From Pseudanabaena frigida (GTDB lineage: Bacteria; Cyanobacteriota; Cyanobacteriia; Pseudanabaenales; Pseudanabaenaceae): a stretch of 64,000 bases of DNA. Where the stretch lies: assembly GCA_003242085.1 (NCBI GenBank), contig QBML01000020.1, positions 1 to 64,000 on the forward strand, given 5' to 3'. Positions 47,996 to 58,141 of the stretch are shown in pieces. The translations under genes and the position numbers were made by a program. Position 1 is the first letter of the stretch, and each line of letters begins with the position of its first letter. A model generated the notes under the pieces. The model was not told where the DNA came from and did not search any database. It saw only the letters and a program-made list of their open reading frames with translations.

Positions 47996-50521
47996 CTACG
48001 CAGTTTTTTGCTTAATAGGAATCTGGATGACAAACTCGGTACCTTGATTTAAATTAGAGAAACATTCTAGCTTACCGCCATGTTTTTCAACGATTATTTG
48101 ATAACTGATAGACATCCCTAAACCCGTTCCCTTACCAACTGGTTTAGTCGTAAAAAATGGATCGAAAATCCGTTTTTTGATATCCTCAGGAATACCGATA
48201 CCATTGTCAGCGATCGCAATTTGAATCCAATCAGAACCAATTATAGAAGTTCTAATATCAATACGTTTGGGATTGTCTTTAACATTCTTTAAATCCCTTT
48301 TTTCATCTGCCTCGTTTAAAGCATCAATAGCATTGGATAAAATATTCATAAAAACTTGATTTAGTTGTCCGGGATAGCAATCAACCAGTGGCAAAGTATC
48401 ATAATTTTTTACTACCGTAATCTCTGGATAATTTGAACTTGCTTTGAGGCGGTGTTGCAAGATCATAAGAGTACTATTAATACCACTATGAATATCAGTT
48501 GATTTAAATTCAGCTTCATCCATACGTGAAAAATTACGAAGTGATAGCACGATTTCACGGATACGAGCCGATCCTACTTGCATGGAATTAAGCAGATTAA
48601 GTATATCTTTTTGTAAAAAAATTAGATCGATGGTATCTGCTCGATCATCGATTTCTTCGTTCGGAATGGGATAATGCTTCTGGTAGAGATGGATAAAGCT
48701 TAGCAAGTCCTCTACATAGTTTTTTGCATGATTAACGTTACCGTGAATAAAATTAATCGGATTGTTAATCTCATGGGCAATCCCTGCAACCATCTGCCCT
48801 AGACTAGACATTTTTTCCTGCTGCACCATTTTTAATTGCGTTTGTTGAAGTTCTTGGAGCGCAGTTTGCAGTTCTTCAGTTAGTTTTTCAGCTTGCTCTC
48901 GGGCTTCGTCAACAGCAACTATCTGTGGAAAAATTGTCCAGCAAGCGATCGCAATTCCTATAAATGAAAGAAATAAAATCAACACCACCAACAAACTAGC
49001 ATGAATTGTTGCTGGTATTTTGGCAACTAAACCGCTACTCGACCAACTAATTATTGTCGTTCCACAAATAAATAAAACTAGTACAAATACCTGAATTGCA
49101 ATAAAATCTTGCAGATTTTGCTTTTCTCTTTGCTGCTCTCGAATAAAGTATCGATCGATCCACCATTGAGGTTGGAGCGGAAGCCATGTAGATCTCTGAA
49201 TAAATCGATCCCCAATCAAAATAGCGATCGGTAGTAATAATCCCAGCATTAAATCTTGTATCCCCCAAGCAAATCCCCCAACGATGAGAACTATCACCTC
49301 CATTACACACAATCCTAAAGATAATCTAGGAAATAGTATCTCTGGACGATCGCGCTGTTGCCACAAACCCCAATGGAGGATAATGAAACATACCAACCAT
49401 CCAACCCCAGTTATCATCACAATCCGAGACACATTTCCCAATATGAGCCAGACTAGACTCAAGATTAAAGTCAAAATCAAACCTGGTGTAAAGACTCCTT
49501 GACGAGATGTAATCCCAAATACAGGAGATAGATGTCCATCTTGAGACAATTGATAGAGTATTCTCGGACAAATCGCAACAGCAGTAGCACAAGACAACAG
49601 GCTACTAGAAACTACTAAAAATGTTACTAAAAATGATGCTGATTGCCCCCAAAATGCTTTAGCAGCCGCAAACAAACTCAAAAAGGTGTTGTCACCCAAA
49701 CCCAGTTCGGTTGCTAGATGCAATAGTACCCATGAGCCACCAATGTAAACTACTGGAATTAAAATTGCCGCTACTAATAAGCTTTGTAGAGTCCCAAACG
49801 GACGTTTACTATCAGACACAAAGACAGATGCAGTTTCACAGGCATAGAAAGCGTAGGTTCCGTTTAAATACCATTTTGCCCATCCTAAAAAAGAAAATGC
49901 TGTGCCATCATTTGGCAATAAATCGATAGTAGGTGATGAAGTAATTACTGAATAACTGCCTTGTAGACAGAACGTAAGTAGAAATCCTACAGCAGGCAAG
50001 AGAAAGATGAGGTGAAGAGTTCCAAGTGTATGACTTCCACTAAAGGCAACAATGAAAGCTAAAACCGTAAATCCAATCCGTAAAACAGTTTCAGGTAAGT
50101 TAATACCGATTGGATCGAAAATAGCTTTAATCAGGTCAGTTAGAATAATTGCATTAACTGGTAAAACGGCAACCCAGCTAACAAAGTATCCAACTGCTGC
50201 GTAACTTGTCAGTTTTGGATAGTTTTTCAGCAGCTGCGTAACATAGTTAGGAGTTCCACCAGATACATCTGGGTAAATCCGCCCCAATTGCCTGACTTGT
50301 AAATTAATCAAAACTCCAACAATTGCTCCAGTTATCCATACCCAGATAGACTGAGAGCCTAACTCGGCTTGAGTAGCAGGAGCAACACCCATCCATAACA
50401 GCAATCCTGTTAGACCAAACCCCCATGTTTCTATAAGGCTCAGATTGCGAACTAACTTGGTTGAGTTGGATGAGTTAGAAGGCTCAAGTATCTTGTAACT
50501 AGCGGTTGAGTCCTGAAGCAT
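47996..50521 (-). CDS. Amino-acid permease (APC-type) domain fused to sensor histidine kinase
   Basis: N-terminal ~12-TM '[39 protein letters not shown]...'; C-terminal '[27 protein letters not shown]', '[25 protein letters not shown]'. Confidence 0.88.
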   Translation of the reverse strand: MLQDSTASYKILEPSNSSNSTKLVRNLSLIETWGFGLTGLLLWMGVAPATQAELGSQSIWVWITGAIVGVLINLQVRQLGRIYPDVSGGTPNYVTQLLKNYPKLTSYAAVGYFVSWVAVLPVNAIILTDLIKAIFDPIGINLPETVLRIGFTVLAFIVAFSGSHTLGTLHLIFLLPAVGFLLTFCLQGSYSVITSSPTIDLLPNDGTAFSFLGWAKWYLNGTYAFYACETASVFVSDSKRPFGTLQSLLVAAILIPVVYIGGSWVLLHLATELGLGDNTFLSLFAAAKAFWGQSASFLVTFLVVSSSLLSCATAVAICPRILYQLSQDGHLSPVFGITSRQGVFTPGLILTLILSLVWLILGNVSRIVMITGVGWLVCFIILHWGLWQQRDRPEILFPRLSLGLCVMEVIVLIVGGFAWGIQDLMLGLLLPIAILIGDRFIQRSTWLPLQPQWWIDRYFIREQQREKQNLQDFIAIQVFVLVLFICGTTIISWSSSGLVAKIPATIHASLLVVLILFLSFIGIAIACWTIFPQIVAVDEAREQAEKLTEELQTALQELQQTQLKMVQQEKMSSLGQMVAGIAHEINNPINFIHGNVNHAKNYVEDLLSFIHLYQKHYPIPNEEIDDRADTIDLIFLQKDILNLLNSMQVGSARIREIVLSLRNFSRMDEAEFKSTDIHSGINSTLMILQHRLKASSNYPEITVVKNYDTLPLVDCYPGQLNQVFMNILSNAIDALNEADEKRDLKNVKDNPKRIDIRTSIIGSDWIQIAIADNGIGIPEDIKKRIFDPFFTTKPVGKGTGLGMSISYQIIVEKHGGKLECFSNLNQGTEFVIQIPIKQKTA

Positions 50522-51083
50522 TGTTAAGAATTCTCATTGAGAGTCTGATTAAGAAATAGAGCTAAAAATTAAATTTTTATAAAAAAGCGTCAGCAAATCA
50601 TTGAAAAATAGTCTCAAGATTTTTTGAGGTTAATACTCAAAAAATTTCAATGTAAAGCCTATATTTAAGACTATCTAATAGCTATTAATAGGCTGTATTT
50701 AATGCTACCCCTAGAAATATTTAGCCTATTGAGGGAATTCTCCTACAAGTTCCGACGGCCTCTGCAAAAATCGATCTGTTTGTGGTTATATGCTGATAAG
50801 ACAGTTAAATAAAAATCCCAATCACTCTACAGGTTTGGGTTATAGTTTTTTAATTACTCCCAGCTACTTATAATATTTCACTAAATAGATTAAGGTAGGT
50901 TTCAAATTTCAAATTTTGAAAAATATTCAAGCTGAAATTTTTAGGGTGGCGATCGCAAAGCCAGGATGCGCAGAGCTAAGCAACACTCATCCTAGCTTTA
51001 AAATCATGCCATCTTTGGAAATACCGTTTTTAGAAAATTTATGAATTCGGTAATTCTGTTAATTACTCTAAATTTATATAATT

Positions 51084-52118
51084 TTGATTCAATTAGTGAT
51101 GTTAACAACTAATATTTTCAGCAACATAAACAAGAAATTATATGGGACAGTATTTGTTATAGCTTTAGTATTAACGATTTTAGTTAATGCTTGCTCGCAG
51201 TCACAGGAGTTAAAAACTTTACGGGTGGGTATAAATAATTGGCCTGGCTACACGATCGCGCTGTATGCTAATGAAGCTAAGCTCTTTGAGAAAAGAGGAA
51301 TTAAAGTTGAATTGATTCGTTTTAACAATCAGCAAGATAGTATCCGAGCAACAATCAGAGGCTCACAAGATATGAGCTTTGTTCCACTTTGGGAAGTAAT
51401 GCAAGTCGATCCAAGCAATGACAAACCTGTAATTGTTCTCGTAACCGATATCTCGGCAGGTTCAGATGGAATTGTTGCGCGTAAGGGGATTGAGTCGATT
51501 AGGGATCTAAAAGGCAAAAAAGTCGGTCTTAAACTCGGTACAGTAACCCATCTAATTTTATTGGAAGCCCTCAAGCATAATCAAATAAAACCAACTGACA
51601 TAGAAATTTATGATATTTCTAACGAAAGAGGAGCAGAATTGTTGAAGTTGGGAAGTCTTGATGCAGCAGTGTTATGGGAACCATCCCTCAGTCAAACTGC
51701 TCAAGAGATTGGGGGAAAAGTTATTTTTACTACAAAAGATGTCGACAGTTTAGTGATCGATAGTTTGGTAATAAGTGCTAATTCTTTACAGTCTAATAAA
51801 GATGAAATAACTAAATTTATCTTGGCTTGGTTTGACGCTATTCATGCAGTAGAAACCACTCCAGAAAAAGTGTTTGAATCTATTAGCAAACAAATTAAAC
51901 AACCTGTGGAAACAGTTGCTAGGGATTATAGAGGGCTTAAGAAAGGAGATATTCCCATGAATCAGAGAATGTTCGCTCTAAAAGGACGTTTACTCAATGC
52001 AATTCAAGAATCTGCAAATTTGTTGCGTGAAGATTTGCGCCATGGGAGAGTAATTAGAGAAGATATTGAAATTAATTCAGAACCATTGCTAACCGCAATT
52101 AAAAATTGGAAACCATGA
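51084..52118 (+). CDS. SsuA/THI5-like ABC-type substrate-binding lipoprotein
   Basis: Lipobox 'TILVNAC'; 'LRVGINNWPGYTIALYANEAKLFEKRGIKVELIRF'. Confidence 0.85.
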   Translation: MIQLVMLTTNIFSNINKKLYGTVFVIALVLTILVNACSQSQELKTLRVGINNWPGYTIALYANEAKLFEKRGIKVELIRFNNQQDSIRATIRGSQDMSFVPLWEVMQVDPSNDKPVIVLVTDISAGSDGIVARKGIESIRDLKGKKVGLKLGTVTHLILLEALKHNQIKPTDIEIYDISNERGAELLKLGSLDAAVLWEPSLSQTAQEIGGKVIFTTKDVDSLVIDSLVISANSLQSNKDEITKFILAWFDAIHAVETTPEKVFESISKQIKQPVETVARDYRGLKKGDIPMNQRMFALKGRLLNAIQESANLLREDLRHGRVIREDIEINSEPLLTAIKNWKP

Positions 52119-53842
52119 AGAATAGTTTATCCAAACAACTTTTGGGTGGTTTCGGTATATCACTAGTAGTAGTTGGGGTTTCAACTCTTTGGCTCAACTA
52201 TCGTCTGCTACAAAATAATTTGCAAGAGCAAGTACGCAACCGCGCCCAATCGATCGCGCGAAGTCTGGAGTTTGCAACTGAGGGATTAATTGAATATGGC
52301 AACGTTGGCATTTTGCAACGTATGGTACAAAACTACGCTACTTTACCCACAGTCATAGAGATTGCGATCGTTGCTCCAGACGGCAAAACTATTGTTAATC
52401 AAAATTTAGATGATAATGTCAGCTATGCAGCCTTACATCCCGAACTAATTCCTTATTTAGAAAAAGCTTCAACAAGTGGATTAGAAATTACTGTAGAAAC
52501 AAAGATTAACAGTAAAGTTGCAATTGTTCAAATTTTACCTTTTAGTAGTAAGTTATTTGAAAAATCTGGTCAAAGATATTCTAATAAGCGTGGTTTAGCA
52601 ATTACAGCAATTGATTTACAGCAGGTTCAGCAAGAAGCGTGGAGAACTTTTGTAACTTCAACGATTACGATGATTGCTGGCACTTTAGCGATTTTATTTT
52701 TGATGGTATCTCTTATTCAGATATATGTTCTGCAACCATTAAAAAAATTAAATGCAGCAATTAAATCCAGCGAAACTACAGGAAATGTAGTCTTACCACA
52801 ATCTTTACCATCTAATGAAATTAGCTATTTAGCAAATACACTAGTTATAGCGATTTCTCAACTACAAGAGATAGAGTACTCTAAGAATGAAGAATTACGT
52901 AAGATAAATACTAAACTTGAGGAATTAAGTGAATCCTTAGAATTGAAAGTAATTGCTAGAACTGCCGAACTGACTGCTACAAATATTGAACTACAGCAAG
53001 CAAAAGAAATAGCTCAAGAAGCAAGTAAGACAAAAAGCTCTTTTTTAGCAAATATGAGTCATGAATTAAGAACTCCACTAAACGCAATCTTGGGTTTCAC
53101 GCAATTAATAATTGAAGAGAGAAATGTTTCATCTGAAGTAGAAGAACAACTACGTATAGTCAATCGGAGTGGCGAACATTTACTCGATCTGATTAATAGT
53201 ATTTTAGCAATATCTAAAATTGAGTCAGGCAAACAGACATTGAATGTAAATAGCTTTAGTCTTGATAATTTACTGAGTAGTGTCAGAGAAATTATCGAAT
53301 TTAAGTCGAAAGAGAGGGATCTATATCTTGAAATCGAGAATCTTGCAAATATACAATGCCTAATTAGAGCAGATGAATTGAAGTTACGACAAGTTTTAAT
53401 TAATTTACTTAATAATGCGATTAAGTTCACCTCAGTAGGTGGGGTAATACTGCGAGTATCAAGTATGTATAATAATGCTGAGCAAGGTAGTAATAGCTGC
53501 GATAAGAGTGTTTACATATATTTTGAGGTTGAAGATACAGGAGTAGGAATTCCCCAAGAAGATTTAGGAAATATATTTGAAGCTTTCTTTCAGTCTGAAT
53601 CTGGAAAGCAATTACATGAAGGTACTGGACTAGGATTAGCAATTAGCAAGCAATTCGTTAGATTAATGGGTGGAAATATATCAGTATCAAGCATTCTAGA
53701 CAAAGGCTCAATCTTCCAATTCTATATCTTAGCGCAATTGGTTGATGATGAGTTTATAGATTTCCCTACTTCAATAACCGTAGATAATCTAGGCGACAAA
53801 ATAATTGATAGTACAACATTAAATAATTTGCCGTCATTTTAG
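52115..53842 (+). CDS. Membrane sensor histidine kinase
   Basis: '[26 protein letters not shown]', 'LINLLNNAIKFT', 'EDTGVGIPQEDLGNIFEAFFQ', '[13 protein letters not shown]'; ATGA overlap with upstream SBP gene. Confidence 0.93.
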   Translation: MKNSLSKQLLGGFGISLVVVGVSTLWLNYRLLQNNLQEQVRNRAQSIARSLEFATEGLIEYGNVGILQRMVQNYATLPTVIEIAIVAPDGKTIVNQNLDDNVSYAALHPELIPYLEKASTSGLEITVETKINSKVAIVQILPFSSKLFEKSGQRYSNKRGLAITAIDLQQVQQEAWRTFVTSTITMIAGTLAILFLMVSLIQIYVLQPLKKLNAAIKSSETTGNVVLPQSLPSNEISYLANTLVIAISQLQEIEYSKNEELRKINTKLEELSESLELKVIARTAELTATNIELQQAKEIAQEASKTKSSFLANMSHELRTPLNAILGFTQLIIEERNVSSEVEEQLRIVNRSGEHLLDLINSILAISKIESGKQTLNVNSFSLDNLLSSVREIIEFKSKERDLYLEIENLANIQCLIRADELKLRQVLINLLNNAIKFTSVGGVILRVSSMYNNAEQGSNSCDKSVYIYFEVEDTGVGIPQEDLGNIFEAFFQSESGKQLHEGTGLGLAISKQFVRLMGGNISVSSILDKGSIFQFYILAQLVDDEFIDFPTSITVDNLGDKIIDSTTLNNLPSF

Positions 53843-53983
53843 AAGTTACAAATCCTTCTAGCTCAAGATGATTTTGTTGACCAGAAAATTACTCTGAATA
53901 TGCTAAAACAATTTAGACTGGAGGCACTCAAAAAAGTTTTGCAGCAGGACAGCATATATATTACTGGTAGCTTCAATTCGTAA
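53843..53983 (+). pseudogene. Remnant of receiver domain in frame after the HK stop codon
   Basis: In-frame continuation after TAG: 'KLQILLAQDDFVDQKITLNMLKQFRLEALKKVLQQDSIYITGSFNS*' resembles truncated REC 'ILLAEDN.VNQK...LK'. Confidence 0.65.
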
Positions 53984-54146
53984 GCGATCGCCAAAAACTG
54001 TAATCTGTAATACCTTTGCTCAGTAAGCGATCGCCTTAAATACAGTAGCAAAAAGACAATTAAAAGCTTAAATCTAGGAAATATTTGCACTTTCCAGATT
54101 GACGTTAATTGACGACAAAACATAAAAATCATAACTGCATTAATCC

Positions 54147-55415
54147 ATGGGACTAATAATCGATAGAATTACTTCTGTAGTTTCCATTAAACATCTTTGG
54201 ACTGCCGCAATAGTTGGGATATTAGCTGGCGCTTGCAATAGCACTCCAACACCTTCAGCATCTAATACTACAGCTTCACCAACAACTTCTACCGCAGATA
54301 CATCGAAAGAATTTAAGGCGGCGATGATTTTAGTTGGTCCCAAAAATGATTCAGGTTGGAACCAAGCGCATTACGAAGCATCAAAATACGTAATGGAAAA
54401 GCAGTCGGGCATTCAATTTGATTATGTAGACAAGGTCAACCCAGGCGATCGCCCAAACGTCAAGGCTTCTCAGGTAGCTGATGATCTAATTGCCAAAGGT
54501 GCTAAATTAATTATCTTCAATTCTGATGACTTTAAAGATGATGCTCTGGAAACATCTAAAAAGCATCCTAATGTGTCGGTAATTCATGCCAGTGGTGACT
54601 ATGCTTGGAAAGAAGGAAAGAATTTCAAGAATCAGAAGAATCTTGGCAACATTATGCCTCAAATAGAATATGGCAAAATGATTGCTGGTTGTTCAGCCGC
54701 TCTCAGCTCCGACACTGGCAAAATTGGATATGTGGGTCCACTAATTAATGACGAGACTCGCAGACTTGTATCTGCTAGCTACTTGGGGGCTAAATATTGC
54801 TGGCAAACCTACCGCAAAAAGAATCCCGAAGATCTAAAATTTAAGGTTGTCTGGATTGGTTTCTGGTTCAACATTCCAGGGCAGACACTTGACCCAACCA
54901 AAGTTGCTGACGATTTTTATAACGGTGGCTATGATGTCGTCATGAGTGGCATTGATACACCCGAAGTGGCGGTGCAAGCTAAAAAAGCTGCCGAAGCAGG
55001 GAAAAAAGTTAAATTCGTGCATTACGACCTTAAAACTGGCTGTAGTCTAGCGCCCGAAATTTGTGTAGGAGTTCCCTACTATAACTGGGGGCCTGCTTAT
55101 CTCGATCAAGTCAAAAAAGCAAAAGATGGTAAGTTTACTGGAGAATTTGTTTCCGCAGAACCAAATTGGAAAGATTTAAACAATCCTGATACATCAGCAG
55201 TTGGCTTTGAGAAAGGTAAGGCTTTGATTCCAGAAAATGATAAGTTCTTAACTGAATTTATTACAGGCTTGGGCGATCGCAGTATTAATCTTTATAAAGG
55301 CGCTCTCAACTATCAAGATGGGACACCATTTCTAAAAGACGGCGAAACCGCAACTCCACAACAAGTTTGGTACTTCACGAAACTATTGCAAGGTATTGAA
55401 GGAGCTAGCAAATAA
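54147..55415 (+). CDS. BMP family (PnrA-like) substrate-binding lipoprotein
   Basis: 'KAAMILVGPKNDSGWNQAHYEASKYVMEK', 'VIHASGDYAWKEGKNFKNQKNLGNIMPQIEYGKMIAG'; lipobox 'GILAGAC'. Confidence 0.9.
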   Translation: MGLIIDRITSVVSIKHLWTAAIVGILAGACNSTPTPSASNTTASPTTSTADTSKEFKAAMILVGPKNDSGWNQAHYEASKYVMEKQSGIQFDYVDKVNPGDRPNVKASQVADDLIAKGAKLIIFNSDDFKDDALETSKKHPNVSVIHASGDYAWKEGKNFKNQKNLGNIMPQIEYGKMIAGCSAALSSDTGKIGYVGPLINDETRRLVSASYLGAKYCWQTYRKKNPEDLKFKVVWIGFWFNIPGQTLDPTKVADDFYNGGYDVVMSGIDTPEVAVQAKKAAEAGKKVKFVHYDLKTGCSLAPEICVGVPYYNWGPAYLDQVKKAKDGKFTGEFVSAEPNWKDLNNPDTSAVGFEKGKALIPENDKFLTEFITGLGDRSINLYKGALNYQDGTPFLKDGETATPQQVWYFTKLLQGIEGASK

Positions 55416-55459
55416 ATGTAATTAGGTGGCGCAAAGCGCCACCTAATTACATTTATTTG
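55409..55459. repeat. Perfect hairpin, 24-bp arms, loop AAA, contains the stop codon of the BMP SBP gene
   Basis: CAAATAAATGTAATTAGGTGGCGC-AAA-GCGCCACCTAATTACATTTATTTG. Confidence 0.92.
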
Positions 55460-55482
55460 GGCGCTATATGAAGGTGTGAATA

Positions 55483-57003
55483 ATGAAAGTTGAACTGAAC
55501 CACATTTACAAATCCTTTGGTAATGTTCATGCCAATCACGATATCTCAATGACAGTTGAGGCAGGAACTGTCTATGGGGTATTGGGTGAAAATGGCGCAG
55601 GTAAAAGCACCTTATCGAAAATTTTAAGTGGTTTTATCACCAAGGATCGGGGCGAAATCTTATTAAATGGAATTGAAGCGAATATTCAAAATCCCGCAGA
55701 TGCGATCGCGGCTGGTGTGGGAATGCTCCATCAAGATCCATTGGATTTTCCTTCTCTATCGGTACTTGATAATTTCATGGCTGGTCGAAGTACATTAAGG
55801 AAAATCAAAAGCAACAAGCAGCATTCTGATAATCGTTCAGATTTAGTTAAAGAACTTCGGCAATTATCCACAGCTTTTGGCTTTGAATTGCATCCTCGCG
55901 ATCGCGTTGCTAATCTCACGGTCGGGGAACGACAACAGTTAGAGATCTTGAGGCTTTTGTCACTTGGTGTGAAGACTTTGATTCTCGATGAGCCGACTAC
56001 AGGTATTTCCGCTTCTCAGAAAACCGCCTTATTTGCAGCCGTAAAACAGTTAGCTTCAGAGGGAAAATCAATAATTTTTGTCTCTCACAAACTGGAGGAT
56101 GTTGAAGAATTATGCGATCGCCTGATGGTCATGCGCCAAGGGAAGGTAGTTGGTGAAGCTGATGTGAAAGGACGGGACTCAGCCGAATTAGCTTCATCAT
56201 TAGTAGAAATGATGTTTGGACGAGAGCTATCAATCCCTGCCAAACACGAAACAAGTCTGGATAACCAAGAACCAGCTTTGATAATTAACGACTTGCACGT
56301 AGAAGGCGATCGCCTAAGTTTGCAGATTGAGAAATTGACAGTTGCCGCTGGTGAAATTATCGGACTCGCAGGGTTAGAGGGTAATGGACAACAATTACTT
56401 CTGCTTGCCTGTGCAGGCTTATTACAGCCCAAAACTGGATCGATTCGGATTAATGGGTTAGAGATGGTTCATCGCAATTATCGTAATTTCCTCAAGGCAG
56501 GAATAGGCTATTTGCCAGCCGATCGCTTGCAGGATGGTTTAATTAGAGGGCTTTCAATTCACGAACATTTTATGCTGCGTCAGCCAAATTCGGGATCTAA
56601 TGCTGGATTCTTTATTAATTGGCGAGATACAAGGAAACTTACGGAACAAGCAATTAAAACTTTTAACATTCGTGGTAAGCCCATAACTAAGGTTGAAAAA
56701 TTGTCAGGTGGCAATCAGCAAAGAACCCAAATATCTCTTTTACCAGATTTCTTGAGCTTACTATTGATGGAGCAGCCCACCAGAGGTCTGGATATCGAAT
56801 CGACATTATGGATTTGGAAACAGATGATGGAACGCTGTGAAAAAGGGATGATGATTTTCTTTATCTCTTCCGATCTAGACGAGATTTTGCAATATAGCGA
56901 TCGCATTCTCGTGTTTAGTGGTGGTCGAGTTTCGCAACCACTGGATGCTAAAACCCTAACAGTCGATAAGCTCGGTCAAGCGATCGGAGGCAAGTTTGAA
57001 TAA
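55483..57003 (+). CDS. Nucleoside/sugar-type ABC transporter ATPase (two ABC domains)
   Basis: 'GENGAGKSTLSKILSGF', 'LTVGERQQLEILRLLSLGVKTLILDEPT', second 'LSGGNQQRTQISLLPDFLSLLLMEQPTRGLD'. Confidence 0.93.
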   Translation: MKVELNHIYKSFGNVHANHDISMTVEAGTVYGVLGENGAGKSTLSKILSGFITKDRGEILLNGIEANIQNPADAIAAGVGMLHQDPLDFPSLSVLDNFMAGRSTLRKIKSNKQHSDNRSDLVKELRQLSTAFGFELHPRDRVANLTVGERQQLEILRLLSLGVKTLILDEPTTGISASQKTALFAAVKQLASEGKSIIFVSHKLEDVEELCDRLMVMRQGKVVGEADVKGRDSAELASSLVEMMFGRELSIPAKHETSLDNQEPALIINDLHVEGDRLSLQIEKLTVAAGEIIGLAGLEGNGQQLLLLACAGLLQPKTGSIRINGLEMVHRNYRNFLKAGIGYLPADRLQDGLIRGLSIHEHFMLRQPNSGSNAGFFINWRDTRKLTEQAIKTFNIRGKPITKVEKLSGGNQQRTQISLLPDFLSLLLMEQPTRGLDIESTLWIWKQMMERCEKGMMIFFISSDLDEILQYSDRILVFSGGRVSQPLDAKTLTVDKLGQAIGGKFE

Positions 57004-58072
57004 TTTGCTCGACATATCTATTCTGAAAAGATTGCCAAGGGTCACTTATTTTCGGATTGGGGCTTTTGCAGTAGCTTTATTATTCATCACTGGAGTGATT
57101 TTGCTATCAAGCGGATCTCCAGTACAAGTAGCAGCAGGTTTGTGGACTGGAGCTTTTGGTAGTACCGATCGCTTTGCTAGAGTTATTTCTACGCTTTGTC
57201 CACTATTACTCGCTGCCTGTGGTCTGATCTTTACCTTTACCTCAGGCTTATACAATCTGGGCATTGAAGGTCAGATTATTGCTGGGGCGATCGCCTCAAC
57301 TTTTTTGCTGAGACTAATTCCTGAAGGATTTTCACCAGCGATCGCGATCGTGTTGGCGATGTTATGCGGCATACTGGGTGGTGGCTTATGGGGATTATTA
57401 GCTGGGCTGCTAAATGTTTATGGCAAAGTCAGCGAGATTTTTGCGGGTTTAGGCATGAACTTCATGGCACAAGGATTATCGCTTTATTTAGTATTTGGTC
57501 CTTGGAAGCGATCGGGTGTTGCCTCCATGAGTGGTACTGAGCCATTTAGTGATGCTTTAGCCTTGCCCACCATTGGCAATACCGATTTTAGTCCGATTGC
57601 TTTAGCGATCGCCATCTTTGCCTTAATTTTGACAGCGATCGCTATTAAAGCTACTTACTACGGATTAAAGCTCAAGGCTGTTGGCAATAATCTCCGAGCT
57701 GCTTATGTGTTGGGTATTCCTGCGATCGCGCAAATGCTGAGTAGTTTTGCGATCTGTGGCGCGTTAGCAGGACTTGCTGGCTCTTTGCAAGTAGTGGCTG
57801 TATTTCACCGCTTAATCCCTAATATTTCTAGCAATTTAGGCTTTTTAGCACTTCTAGTTGTGATGTTGGTTAACTACAATCCCTTCTTGATTCTGCCGAT
57901 TGCTTTTCTATTTAGTTCGCTCAATGTTGGCAGTCTAGAGTTACCTATATCTCTAAGTTTAGACTCGTCGCTTTCAGGCATCATTCAAGGCGCGTTGCTA
58001 TTATTCGCAATTCTCGGTGAAGGATTGGCTAAGGCTTCGACTAAGTTCAGCCACCAAGTCAATGATGGCTGA
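56996..58072 (+). CDS. ABC transporter permease (BMP-type)
   Basis: 'SGLYNLGIEGQIIAGAIAS' permease motif; last 13 codons come from palindromic repeat. Confidence 0.9.
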   Translation: MNNLLDISILKRLPRVTYFRIGAFAVALLFITGVILLSSGSPVQVAAGLWTGAFGSTDRFARVISTLCPLLLAACGLIFTFTSGLYNLGIEGQIIAGAIASTFLLRLIPEGFSPAIAIVLAMLCGILGGGLWGLLAGLLNVYGKVSEIFAGLGMNFMAQGLSLYLVFGPWKRSGVASMSGTEPFSDALALPTIGNTDFSPIALAIAIFALILTAIAIKATYYGLKLKAVGNNLRAAYVLGIPAIAQMLSSFAICGALAGLAGSLQVVAVFHRLIPNISSNLGFLALLVVMLVNYNPFLILPIAFLFSSLNVGSLELPISLSLDSSLSGIIQGALLLFAILGEGLAKASTKFSHQVNDG

Positions 58073-58128
58073 GCTTAGTCAAAGCCCACTCTAGATAATT
58101 CCACGTTGGCTGAGCGAAGCCGAAGCCA
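58032..58128. repeat. Palindromic repeat family B copy plus a half copy
   Basis: GGCTTCGACTAAGTTCAGCCA...TGGCTGAGCTTAGTCAAAGCC (58032-58085) and half element TTGGCTGAGCGAAGCCGAAGCC (to 58128). Confidence 0.82.
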
Positions 58129-58141
58129 GCCCACTTTACTA

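Noticed and set aside
53059-53430. 123-aa antisense ORF in the sensor kinase
   Set aside because: Shadow ORF across HisKA/HATPase coding sequence.
53863-54132. 89-aa minus-strand ORF after the sensor kinase
   Set aside because: Antisense of the receiver-domain remnant; plus-strand homology explains it better.
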